A DNA stretch of 64,000 nucleotides from Segatella copri (lineage in GTDB: Bacteria; Bacteroidota; Bacteroidia; Bacteroidales; Bacteroidaceae), in the NCBI RefSeq assembly GCF_026015625.1, contig NZ_JAPDVG010000001.1:2373001-2437000 (forward strand). Direction: 5' to 3'. The notes under the pieces are model-generated. The model saw only the letters and a program-made list of their open reading frames with translations. It was not told where the DNA came from and searched no databases. This document shows positions 32,409 to 40,195 of the stretch, one piece after another. The first letter of the stretch is position 1. Every line of letters begins with the position of its first letter. The translations under genes were made by a program, and so were the position numbers.

Positions 32409-32427
32409 TTGCCAACATTTTGCCAAC
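32409..32427 (+). other. Paired TTGCCAAC motifs outside attR
   Basis: Two TTGCCAAC copies start 11 bp after the repeat, the same distance at which the paired TTGCCGAG motifs lie inside attL. They look like the arm sites of a different, related element. Confidence 0.45.
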
Positions 32428-32599
32428 ATAATTCCAAACTAAATTGAATCGGTTGGCAAAAACAAGTCATCATTTTACATACTTTCACACTATTACATGC
32501 TATAACACAAGCGCTTTTTGTTATATCTTGTTAAAGATTACACTATAGGCACATTGTTATAAAAATAAATCACTTACTTTGCATCTAAAGTAATAAATT

Positions 32600-32957
32600 A
32601 TGAGTAACGAGATACAATTTCTTCTTTATAATATGCCCGATGCTGATGGCAAAGTACAAGTTGTCATAAAAGACGAAACTCTTTGGTATACGCAAAAGGC
32701 TATGGCACAGCTCTTTGGTGTAGGTGTTCCTGCTATAAGCAAGCATTTAAAGAACATCTTTGATGAGGGAGAGTTGGATAAGGACGTGGTTGTTTCCAAA
32801 ATGGAAATAACCACTCGGCATGGTGCAATTGAGAAAATCGGCTGCACAAGCCAAGAAGAAGAAGAAGGCGGAAGAAGAATATAACATCTTTAATAAAACA
32901 CAACGCATAGACTCGGACTTTGATAAGGGTATAAGAGGATTGCTTAATAATGAATAA
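32600..32957 (+). pseudogene. RhuM-family gene with internal deletion
   Basis: The first 76 codons (MSNEIQFLLYNMPDADGKVQ, then YTQKAMAQLFGVGVPAISKH and VVSKMEITTRHGAIE) match the N terminus of RhuM-family proteins. After that the frame shifts. In the next frame a C-terminal RhuM-like end is readable (AAQAKKKKKAEEEYNIFNKT, then a TAA at 32955-32957). About 200 middle residues are missing compared with the usual length of about 330. The remnant lies just outside attR and is probably debris of an earlier element. Confidence 0.8.
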
Positions 32958-32984
32958 TACAATTTGGCAAGTGACAGAACTATC

Positions 32985-33255
32985 TCGGTCGTTTTCGGTC
33001 GTTATTGCGGTCGTTTGCGGTCGTTTTTGTGGTCATTTGCGGTCGTTTGCGGTCGTTTGCGGCTATTTTAAGTCGTTTTAAGTCGTTTTAAGTCGTTATT
33101 TGGCTATTTTCGGTCGTTTGCGGTCGTTATTCGGCTATTTTCGGTCGTTACTTGGGCATAACTCATGTAACAAGCATGTAACTGAGCAACTCGAAATAGC
33201 CCTTAATCAATGCAAAAGCCCTTTAAAACAGTGCCTGACGCATGTAACCAGCATG
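32985..33255. repeat. Degenerate decamer and nonamer repeats
   Basis: From 32985 to about 33150 units like GCGGTCGTTT, TCGGTCGTTA and AAGTCGTTTT recur. From 33160 on the unit GCATGTAAC recurs five times. There is no open frame and no credible gene. Confidence 0.85.
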
Positions 33256-33283
33256 TAACTGGCATGTAACTGGATAAAAAAAA

Positions 33284-33313
33284 GAGTGTGTCATAAGTCT
33301 ATGACGCACCCTC
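33284..33313 (-). terminator. Terminator of tex operon, repeat-family hairpin
   Basis: On the minus strand GAGGGTGCGTCATA pairs imperfectly with TTATGACACACTC and runs into T8. The sequence is nearly the same as the hairpin at 37254-37289, so it belongs to a repeat family. Confidence 0.75.
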
Positions 33314-33367
33314 ATCAACTAAAATTAACATGACTCAGTTTATCCTTCTCCTAAAACAGAGAGATAC

Positions 33368-33652
33368 CTACATCATCCCTTCCAGTTTTTCCTGTGCCTC
33401 GCGCATATCTTTTTCAAAATTCACATGGTCTAGAAGGAATTCCGTTCTGCCTTGCGAAAGAAGAAGATAGAGCTGCGGATTCATGCCCTCTACATACTGG
33501 GCGATGGCATACTCTATATCATCACGCTGCGTAGGATTGGTGGAAAATTCAAAAACCCTGAGCTTCTGATGAATAAAGCAATATGCCGACTCTATACAAT
33601 CTCTAGTGATGCCCCCTGCCGAGAGAGCATCACCATTATTATTCTGATTCAT
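33368..33652 (-). CDS. Unrecognised 94-aa protein downstream of tex
   Basis: Begins MNQNNNGDALSAGGITRDCI and ends in a charged helix. It follows tex by 14 bp on the same strand and precedes a terminator, which supports co-expression. The central part (RDDIEYAIAQYVEGMNPQLY) looks like a small soluble helical protein. No family recognised. Confidence 0.7.
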   Translation of the reverse strand: MNQNNNGDALSAGGITRDCIESAYCFIHQKLRVFEFSTNPTQRDDIEYAIAQYVEGMNPQLYLLLSQGRTEFLLDHVNFEKDMREAQEKLEGMM

Positions 33653-33666
33653 TCTGAATATCCTTT

Positions 33667-35799
33667 CTATTTCACGCCCTTCATCGACAAGGCGATGCGC
33701 TTGCGCTTCAAATCTACTTCTGCCACTCTCACCATCACATGCTCATGAAGCTTTACCACCTCAGAAGGATCCTGAATGTAACGGTTTGACATCTGGGATA
33801 CATGAACCAGACCATCGTTGTGGACACCTATATCTACAAAGGCACCAAACTTGGTAATGTTGGTAACAATGCCCGGCACAACCATGCCCACCTGCAAATC
33901 CTCTATCTCCTTGATGCTGGCATCAAACTCAAACTTCTCCACCTCACCACGAGGGTCCAAGCCCGGCTTGTCAAGCTCAGCCATGATATCGGTCAAAGTA
34001 GGCATACCCACCTCGGCACTCACATATTTTCTGATATCAATCTTCTTCTGCAGCGCCTTGTCTTCTACCAGCTGCTTCACCGTTACGCCCTGATCTTTCG
34101 CCATCTGCTCTACCAGCGCATAGCGCTCCGGATGAACGGCACTGTTATCCAAAGGATTCTTAGCGCCTGGAATGCGGAGGAAGCCGGCACACTGCTCAAA
34201 GGCCGAAGGACCCAGACGTGGCACCTTCTTCAACTGGGCACGGGAAGCAAAGGCTCCATTCTCACGGCGATATTCCACGATATTCTTGGCAAGCGTAGGT
34301 CCCAAACCGCTCACATAGGTCAGGAGATGCTGCGATGCGGTATTCAGGTTGACACCCACCGAGTTCACACAACTCATTACCACTGTATCCAGACTCTTCT
34401 TCAGCTGAGTCTGATCCACATCATGCTGATACTGTCCCACACCGATGCTCTTCGGATCAATCTTCACCAATTCTGCAAGCGGATCCATCAGTCTTCGTCC
34501 GATGCTCACAGCACCACGCACGGTAACATCCTCATCCGGGAACTCATCTCTTGCAATCTTCGAAGCCGAATAGATAGAAGCGCCATCCTCGCTCACCACA
34601 TAGATATCTACCGGATGAACGAAATCGATGCTATGCAGCCAGTCGCTGGTTTCGCGGCTTGCCGTACCGTTACCTACAGCCATTGCCTCCACCTGATACA
34701 TTTTAACCATGCGCTGGATGGCAGCCGTTGCCTCGCTCTTCTTGTTGCGGGGAGGATGAGGATAAACGATTTCATGATGAATCAGATTGCCCTGCGCATC
34801 AAGACAGCAAGTCTTGCAACCATTGGCAAAACCCGGGTCAACCGCCATCACGCGTTTCTGTCCGAGAGGAGCCGCCAACAGAAGCTGGCGCAGGTTTTCG
34901 GCGAAGACCACAATAGCCTCCTCATCCGCCTTCTGCTTGCTGAGCGCAGCAAATTCGGTTTCAATGCTAGGCTTCAGCAGTCGCTTAAAGGCATCATCCA
35001 CCGCTTCACCCACCAGCGTCTGGCACTCACCGAAACCATGTACATAGTGGCGCTTCAGTTTATCCTGACACTGCTCATCATCAGCCGAGATGCTGACACG
35101 CAAGAATCCTGCCGCCTCGCCTCTACGCATAGCCAGCAGTCGGTGCGAAGAACATTTCTTCAATGGTTCTGAGAAATCGAAATAGTCGGAGAAGCGCTGC
35201 GCCTCTTCCTCATCCTTCTTCTTGGCTACCACCTTAGAAGTGATGATGGCACCGCGTCTGAACTCACCGCGAATCTGATTGCGACTCTGCTCATTTTCGC
35301 TTACGGTTTCGGCGATGATGTCTTTGGCTCCCTGAAGTGCAGCCTCCACATCCTTCACCTTATCGCCCACAAACTTCCTGGCAGCCTGTTCCGGATTGCG
35401 CTCACGCTGGAAGAGGAACAGCTGTGCCAGAGGCTCCAAGCCAGCCTCACGTGCTATCTGGGCACGGGTGCGGCGCTTTGGCTTATAAGGAAGATAGATG
35501 TCTTCCAGTTCGGTGGCATCCCAGCACTGTTCGATGCGTTTTTTCAGTTCATCCGAGAGTTTTCCCTGTTCCTCGATGGTTTTGAGGATAGTCTCTTTTC
35601 TCTTCGCCATCTCAGAGAGTTTCTCGTTAGCCTGTGCGATGGCTTCAATGTTTACCTCGTCCATATTACCGGTTTTCTCCTTGCGGTATCGCGAGATAAA
35701 CGGAATGGTGCAGCCCTCTTCGAGCAGCGCCAAAGTATTTTCTACAGCCTGCTCCTTCAGATTGAGCTGGGCTGCTATCAGCTTTGTAAATTGATTCAT
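33667..35799 (-). CDS. tex: Tex-like RNA-binding transcription accessory protein
   Basis: 710 residues. The N-terminal helical domain (NTLALLEEGCTIPFISRYRK) is followed by an RNase-H-like YqgF domain (MAVDPGFANGCKTCCLD), helix-hairpin-helix motifs (LNTASQHLLTYVSGLGPTLA) and a C-terminal S1 domain (PGIVTNITKFGAFVDIGVHN). Tex binds nucleic acid and affects transcription elongation and stress tolerance; its exact reaction is unknown. It is first in a two-gene unit with the small hypothetical protein. Confidence 0.95.
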   Translation of the reverse strand: MNQFTKLIAAQLNLKEQAVENTLALLEEGCTIPFISRYRKEKTGNMDEVNIEAIAQANEKLSEMAKRKETILKTIEEQGKLSDELKKRIEQCWDATELEDIYLPYKPKRRTRAQIAREAGLEPLAQLFLFQRERNPEQAARKFVGDKVKDVEAALQGAKDIIAETVSENEQSRNQIRGEFRRGAIITSKVVAKKKDEEEAQRFSDYFDFSEPLKKCSSHRLLAMRRGEAAGFLRVSISADDEQCQDKLKRHYVHGFGECQTLVGEAVDDAFKRLLKPSIETEFAALSKQKADEEAIVVFAENLRQLLLAAPLGQKRVMAVDPGFANGCKTCCLDAQGNLIHHEIVYPHPPRNKKSEATAAIQRMVKMYQVEAMAVGNGTASRETSDWLHSIDFVHPVDIYVVSEDGASIYSASKIARDEFPDEDVTVRGAVSIGRRLMDPLAELVKIDPKSIGVGQYQHDVDQTQLKKSLDTVVMSCVNSVGVNLNTASQHLLTYVSGLGPTLAKNIVEYRRENGAFASRAQLKKVPRLGPSAFEQCAGFLRIPGAKNPLDNSAVHPERYALVEQMAKDQGVTVKQLVEDKALQKKIDIRKYVSAEVGMPTLTDIMAELDKPGLDPRGEVEKFEFDASIKEIEDLQVGMVVPGIVTNITKFGAFVDIGVHNDGLVHVSQMSNRYIQDPSEVVKLHEHVMVRVAEVDLKRKRIALSMKGVK

Positions 35800-35840
35800 T
35801 TATGATATTTATAAAATAAGATTCAAACTGTTTGTTCATG

Positions 35841-35872
35841 CAAAGATAGAGAAAAAAGTTGGTTTGCCCAAA
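35841..35872 (-). promoter_or_regulatory. Promoter of tex
   Basis: TATCTTTG (35841-35848) with TTTG 20 bp upstream (35869-35872) on the minus strand. Confidence 0.75.
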
Positions 35873-35962
35873 TATTCCCTCATATTATTTGGCGGTTTCA
35901 CTAAAAAATCGTAGCTATTCTTCAAAAACAGCTTTAGATACATTCAGCACACCTGCTTTTTA

Positions 35963-35976
35963 TTGATTTACATCAA
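35963..35976. promoter_or_regulatory. FNR-type palindrome upstream of barrel gene
   Basis: TTGAT-TTAC-ATCAA is an exact match to the classic FNR half-sites. Its end lies 61 bp before the -7 box of the downstream promoter, putting its centre near -82 from the predicted start. Confidence 0.5.
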
Positions 35977-36014
35977 CAATACGGCTTGTTTTGCAAGAAA
36001 AACAGAGAAATCGT

Positions 36015-36045
36015 TTTGAGTTTCAAGTTATTTCCTATACCTTTG
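36015..36045 (+). promoter_or_regulatory. Consensus promoter of the outer-membrane barrel gene
   Basis: TTTG (36015-36018), a 19-bp spacer and TACCTTTG (36038-36045). It leaves a leader of about 115 nt. Confidence 0.85.
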
Positions 36046-36166
36046 CTGCCGAATTAGAGAGTGCAGAGCATATTCTGGATGTGCTTTGCTATCATAAATA
36101 AAGGGGCTGAAAAGCTACCTGATTAGAGTGATAAAATAAAGTAATAATTAAAAGAAAAGATTGATT

Positions 36167-36700
36167 ATGAAGAAGATTATGTTGAGCCTTGCTATGGCTC
36201 TCGTTTCAGTTTGCGCTAGCGCACAGGTTTACATCGGTGGTACAGCTGGTATTTCCAGCAACAAGATCGGTGATGGTGACAGCAAGACAGCTTACACCTT
36301 GATGCCTGAGATTGGCTACGAATTCAACAACAAGTGGGAAGCAGGTCTCGAGATTGGTATCAAGAAGGGCGATGTTTGCAAGCTTTCTCCTGTAGGTGAA
36401 TCTACAACATTCACTGTAGCTCCTTACGTACGTTACACAGCCGTAGAAACCAAGTTGGTTAACCTCTTCGTTGAGGGTACAATCGGTTACAGCAGTTACA
36501 GCAAAGGCGGTGGCGATTATTACGAGGTAGGCATCAAGCCAGGTTTGGCTGTTAAGCTTTCAGACCACGTAAACTTCATCACAAAGGTAGGTTTCCTCGG
36601 TTACAAAGGTTATTCTCCTGACCATGGTGACAACTCATCAACATTCGGACTTAACGTAGATGCAAGCAACATTTCATTTGGTGCTATCTACAAGTTCTAA
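36167..36700 (+). CDS. Small outer-membrane beta-barrel protein
   Basis: 177 residues from the ATG at 36167; a TTG two codons earlier is less likely. The signal peptide is MKKIMLSLAMALVSVCASA. The mature part alternates hydrophobic and polar residues as in eight-strand barrels (YIGGTAGISS, MPEIGYEFNNKWEAGLEIGI, FVEGTIGYSSYSKGG, FGAIYKF) and ends in Phe, the usual outer-membrane signal. It has a strong promoter, a long leader and an FNR-type box, so it is probably abundant and regulated. Function unknown. Confidence 0.88.
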   Translation: MKKIMLSLAMALVSVCASAQVYIGGTAGISSNKIGDGDSKTAYTLMPEIGYEFNNKWEAGLEIGIKKGDVCKLSPVGESTTFTVAPYVRYTAVETKLVNLFVEGTIGYSSYSKGGGDYYEVGIKPGLAVKLSDHVNFITKVGFLGYKGYSPDHGDNSSTFGLNVDASNISFGAIYKF

Positions 36701-36737
36701 TCTTAGGGTGCTCATTTACTCATAAGCAATAATATCA

Positions 36738-36785
36738 GGGGCGCAAGCGATTCCTTTCATGGAAACAGCTTGCGCCCCATTTTTT
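36738..36785 (+). terminator. Terminator of the barrel gene
   Basis: GGGGCGCAAGC (36738-36748) pairs with GCTTGCGCCCC (36768-36778), then ATTTTTT. Confidence 0.9.
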
Positions 36786-36807
36786 ATCTGCAAGCGAACA
36801 CGCTTTT

Positions 36808-36912
36808 ACTCTTCACTCTTCACCTTTCCTTCGGAACCCCCTGTGTTTATCGGCATTCCGAGGGGTGAAGAGCTTGCAGCGACTCTTCACCCACTCTTCA
36901 CCACTCTTCACC
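36808..36912. repeat. 105-bp inverted repeat, left arm
   Basis: Nearly the exact reverse complement of 37305-37409. Inside it ACTCTTCACC units recur, and GGGTGAAGAG pairs with CTCTTCACCC. There is no gene. Confidence 0.88.
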
Positions 36913-37135
36913 GATTCCAAAGACCAACAGGCGTAAACTGCAGCGCAAGACCGCTAGGTGTTAAGGAGAGATGCAAAACCGCCAGGCGTCCCTGAGGAGG
37001 GTGAGCCATAAGTCTGGATAATAGTTTGGCGCATAACAGTTGACCATCGCATGCACATCACCTGTTGTGCATGCGCATATCAGCTGTTATGCAAGCGCAC
37101 AACAGCTGTTGTGCGACCGAAGATACAGACTGCCT

Positions 37136-37245
37136 CAACAACATATCCAATCTCTTCCAACAACATATTCTTACTCTTCCAACAACATATTCTTACTCTT
37201 CCAACAACATATCCTTACTCATCCAACAACATATCCTAGCTCTTC
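37136..37245 (+). repeat. Five 22-nt tandem repeats
   Basis: The unit starts CAACAACATAT and ends ACTCTTC, 22 nt, repeated head to tail five times with one to five changes per copy. There are no spacers, so it is not a CRISPR array. Confidence 0.9.
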
Positions 37246-37253
37246 AAACAACA

Positions 37254-37289
37254 AGAAGAGGATGAATCATAAACTTATGACACACCCTC
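37254..37289 (-). other. GAGGGTGTGTCATAAG hairpin of the repeat family
   Basis: On the minus strand GAGGGTGTGTCATAA pairs with a TATGATTCATCCTC arm. Same family as 33284-33313. Possible terminator. Confidence 0.6.
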
Positions 37290-37304
37290 CGCCGAACCAG
37301 CCAA

Positions 37305-37409
37305 GGTGAAGAGTGGTGAAGAGTGGGTGAAGAGTGTCCAAAAACTCTTCACCCCTCGAAACGCCGATAAACACTGGGGTTTCCGAAGGAAAGGTGAAGA
37401 GTGAAGAGT
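37305..37409. repeat. 105-bp inverted repeat, right arm
   Basis: Partner of 36808-36912, about nine tenths identical when reversed. The two arms enclose 392 bp. Confidence 0.88.
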
Positions 37410-37467
37410 ATTTCCTTATCCCTTACTTACAACATTTTTACAGGCATTTACGCTGACTGTTGCAGTA

Positions 37468-37506
37468 GAACAGCCAACTAGCGAGCGTACGGCTAGTCAG
37501 CTGTTC
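37468..37506. other. Hairpin with CTAGC/GCTAG inner stem
   Basis: GAACAGC pairs with GCTGTTC, and CTAGC with GCTAG, around a 9-nt loop. Possibly another intergenic repeat. Confidence 0.5.
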
Positions 37507-37680
37507 TTCATTCGCCAGTACACTATTTCCGATTAACAGCCAACTTATTCCTCGGCAAAATATTCTTCCATAACTAGACAATAATCGCTACATACTGATA
37601 AAAATCTCTGGCAATTATTAGAAATAAGGGTAAAGGACACTTTTAGCAAAAAGCTTGAAGCTTTGAAAGAAAAAACATAA

Positions 37681-37737
37681 ATATGCACCTTGGAAGGTGC
37701 ATATTGCGCATAGATGTGCACCTTCCAAGGTGCATAT
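37681..37737. repeat. Pair of near-palindromes (GCACCTTGGAAGGTGC)
   Basis: A 21-bp perfect inverted repeat (37681-37701 with 37717-37737). Each arm is itself almost palindromic. It creates a spurious 93-aa ORF with repeated KVHIY on the minus strand. Confidence 0.85.
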
Positions 37738-37770
37738 GCTACAAATTTAAAGAGCGCAATAATCAAATAA

Positions 37771-37796
37771 GGGGCGTGCTTAAATGAGCACGCCCC
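37771..37796. terminator. Hairpin terminator downstream of the DUF4302 gene
   Basis: GGGGCGTGCT-TAAATG-AGCACGCCCC is a perfect 10-bp stem 84 bp after the end of the second SusC operon. The T-tract is weak. Confidence 0.7.
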
Positions 37797-37879
37797 CAGA
37801 CGAGAGATTTTATGTATTCTTTTCACAAAGAATCCTATTAAACATTATGTATATAATTTTATTTCATGATGGATGAACT

Positions 37880-39190
37880 CTAAAAAAGAGATTCTGGCAT
37901 ACTAGTTGTCAAGACAAACCAGTTATTTGGATTACTCTCATCAGTCAACTTTATAGAAGAAGGCTGTTTCGATGTACCTTCCAGCAACTCGATTTTATAA
38001 GTCTTGGCCACGCCGGCTGCATGACTTCCCTCATCACCAGTCAGTGCATAAATCATATACAGCTGACCCCAACTATAGAAATACTGACCATTCGCATTAA
38101 ACTTGCCAGGACAAGCAAATGAGATATGATCATCGTCAACGATAGTAGGAGTAATGTCTATGAACGAAGCATAGCCTGCCACATTGAAAAAGATTCCCCA
38201 ATGTCCTGCATAGTCATTAAACGCAGAAGTGGTAAAAGCAGCAAAAAGGCAAGGAGAATAATGCTTAGAAACCTCCTCGTTACCAGCATTCCAATACGCC
38301 TGAGTATAGCTACCCATATTAGCTACAGAGAAGAACCAGTCTCCACTGATAACCTGCTCACTGATAGGAGGAACTACGCCGAACATCTTTACAGCGGCAT
38401 CTGTGGATTCAAACTCATAGTTATCGCCCCCTTTATAGTTGAATCCCTTGATAGTAACGCCATTAAGAGTTATTGGCTTATAAAACTCAATCCCCTTGTC
38501 TGTAACAATATAAGGTTCCGTTGTAGAGCCTTCCTCGGCATTAGAACTAGTGAAAGTAATGGTACGATAGCTTGATGTAGCTACATACTTGACATCATTC
38601 ACCTCGCAAGTATATCTAGGGAACTGCATCTCCTGCTCCAAATCATCTATATGACTAATGGTCTCAGCCCAATCGGCATCCTTCGCCATAGGAGTCATCA
38701 CTATTTTTGTACCACGCTTCTTGCCAAGCATGACTACAGAATCAGCAGTGGCGGTAAGCACCCGGAACTCCAAGTCACCTTCCATACCCTTACCATTATC
38801 ACCAATACCATCAGGGTTAGCTGGATCGGAGAAGAAATGAATCACCTTATTGTACTCATCAAAAGACAGAACGATACTAGCACTCTGCTCCAATTTATAA
38901 TGTGATGTGGCTTTCGTGTCTGCACCCAAAGCATCGCTCATGGCAGTAACATTTCCATCTGTTCCAAATTTCAACAACAGATTATATCCACCATACTTGG
39001 TATTAGCCTTAGGATAATATTTCATCAGCCATCCATTCTCTGCAGAAGTAAGAACCGTCTTATACTCTGCTATTGCATCATTCACTCGCTCTGCAGAAGG
39101 TTTGTCGAACACTTCATCTATGTCGTTGGAACAAGATGTGAAAGACAAGACCGCAATCAGCGTAAATAATATATTATATATTTTTTTCAT
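37880..39190 (-). CDS. DUF4302-type lipoprotein of a SusCD operon
   Basis: 436 residues with a lipobox (LSFTSC at residues 15-20). The start of the mature part (DEVFDKPSAERVNDAIAEYK, then NGWLMKYYP) is characteristic of the DUF4302 family, which is found in Bacteroidota next to SusC, SusD and a zinc metallohydrolase lipoprotein. It is the last of four genes with gaps of 7-16 bp, so one operon. Likely a surface-exposed accessory binding protein; its ligand is unknown. Confidence 0.82.
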   Translation of the reverse strand: MKKIYNILFTLIAVLSFTSCSNDIDEVFDKPSAERVNDAIAEYKTVLTSAENGWLMKYYPKANTKYGGYNLLLKFGTDGNVTAMSDALGADTKATSHYKLEQSASIVLSFDEYNKVIHFFSDPANPDGIGDNGKGMEGDLEFRVLTATADSVVMLGKKRGTKIVMTPMAKDADWAETISHIDDLEQEMQFPRYTCEVNDVKYVATSSYRTITFTSSNAEEGSTTEPYIVTDKGIEFYKPITLNGVTIKGFNYKGGDNYEFESTDAAVKMFGVVPPISEQVISGDWFFSVANMGSYTQAYWNAGNEEVSKHYSPCLFAAFTTSAFNDYAGHWGIFFNVAGYASFIDITPTIVDDDHISFACPGKFNANGQYFYSWGQLYMIYALTGDEGSHAAGVAKTYKIELLEGTSKQPSSIKLTDESNPNNWFVLTTSMPESLF

Positions 39191-39197
39191 ATCCGTC

Positions 39198-40181
39198 TTA
39201 CTTTAATGTTTCTAAATCCATTGCCTTTACTTCTGCCGTACGACGCAAGATAACTTCACGAAGCTTGGTAATATCCATGCCCCAAGTGTTGGCAAAATAT
39301 TCCTTGAGAATGTTAAATTTCTGAATAATAGCTTTATAGCCACTTGCATCCTTCACTATAGGATTGCCGTCTGCATCAAGCACATACTCGCCATTTTCAT
39401 CTGTTTCGTATACAATACCTGCACGCAGTATTTTTTGCCATGCTGCTTCTGAATGGGTTACATATTGGGCAAAAATCTCAGCAAAGTCCTCATTATACTC
39501 ACCGCTGGCATAACCGGATACAAATCCCATGGATGGAGCATCTTTATCCTCTACATTCACCCAACCTGAAGTCTGATACTTGCCGGCAGAAACTGTCTGG
39601 AACTCAGTAGAATAATTCTTTTTCTGAGTCAGAATATGACAGAACTCATGATTCATTGTATGGAAGAACCAGTAATTCAGATCGTATGTACCTTTTTTCT
39701 TGTCAACGAAAGGATTTTCTGAATCTATGATTGGATTATCAACATCGATAATATTTACATTATACAAAGTTACTTTCAAGCCACCCTCAGCAGTACCCAT
39801 CACAATAGAAGACTGAGAATCATAAGCTGCTGAGCCAACCAACTGCATCACACGAGGAGAATAGGTCTTCATAAACTGATCGCCCATCACTTCCTTATAA
39901 GCATCCAGCCAAATATGCTTGACCATAATAGCCAATGCCTTAGACTTATTAAAATCGGCAGGTGCAAGATTATAATTGTTGTCCGTCTCCTTGTCACTAT
40001 ATCGATAGTTAAAGCGGATATTATAGGTATCCACATAGTTGGTCTTGAGCCACTTGTCAAAGTCATTCTGCTCTTCCTTATTCTGCGTATCGAAAATACT
40101 CTTAGAATCAAGACTATCGTCTGAGCAGGCAGCAAACAGAGAGACTGACGCTATCAGTATGAATAATTTTATATATTTCAT
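39198..40181 (-). CDS. Substrate-import-associated zinc metallohydrolase lipoprotein
   Basis: 327 residues with a lipoprotein signal (LFAAC). The zinc motif HExxH is present as HEFCH in HTMNHEFCHILTQKK. The family (putative zinc metallopeptidases tied to SusCD transport) is known only from such operons. A downstream Glu in NEDFAEIFAQYV is a plausible third ligand. It may process a peptide or protein substrate at the surface, which would make this operon a peptide/glycopeptide importer; that is inference. Confidence 0.87.
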   Translation of the reverse strand: MKYIKLFILIASVSLFAACSDDSLDSKSIFDTQNKEEQNDFDKWLKTNYVDTYNIRFNYRYSDKETDNNYNLAPADFNKSKALAIMVKHIWLDAYKEVMGDQFMKTYSPRVMQLVGSAAYDSQSSIVMGTAEGGLKVTLYNVNIIDVDNPIIDSENPFVDKKKGTYDLNYWFFHTMNHEFCHILTQKKNYSTEFQTVSAGKYQTSGWVNVEDKDAPSMGFVSGYASGEYNEDFAEIFAQYVTHSEAAWQKILRAGIVYETDENGEYVLDADGNPIVKDASGYKAIIQKFNILKEYFANTWGMDITKLREVILRRTAEVKAMDLETLK

Positions 40182-40195
40182 AGTTTACTCATTTT

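Larger units (their letters stand above)
36913..37304. other. Gene-free centre of the inverted-repeat block
   Basis: It holds a GAGGGTGAGCCATAAGTCT motif (36997-37015), a stretch of TGTTGTGCATGCGCAT-like palindromes (37060-37115), the 22-nt array and a hairpin ending at 37289. Short ORFs here are chance. Confidence 0.6.

Noticed and set aside
32985..33255. CRISPR or iteron origin
   Set aside because: The units are degenerate 9-10-mers without spacers and there is no replication gene beside them that belongs to the array.
33802..35172. 456-codon antisense frame opposite tex
   Set aside because: Shadow of tex, which has all its domains in the other strand.
37136..37245. CRISPR array
   Set aside because: The 22-nt units are head to tail with no spacers and there are no cas genes.
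37545..37826. 93-aa ORF with repeated KVHIY on the minus strand
   Set aside because: It is created by the palindrome pair at 37681-37737 and has no promoter or family match.
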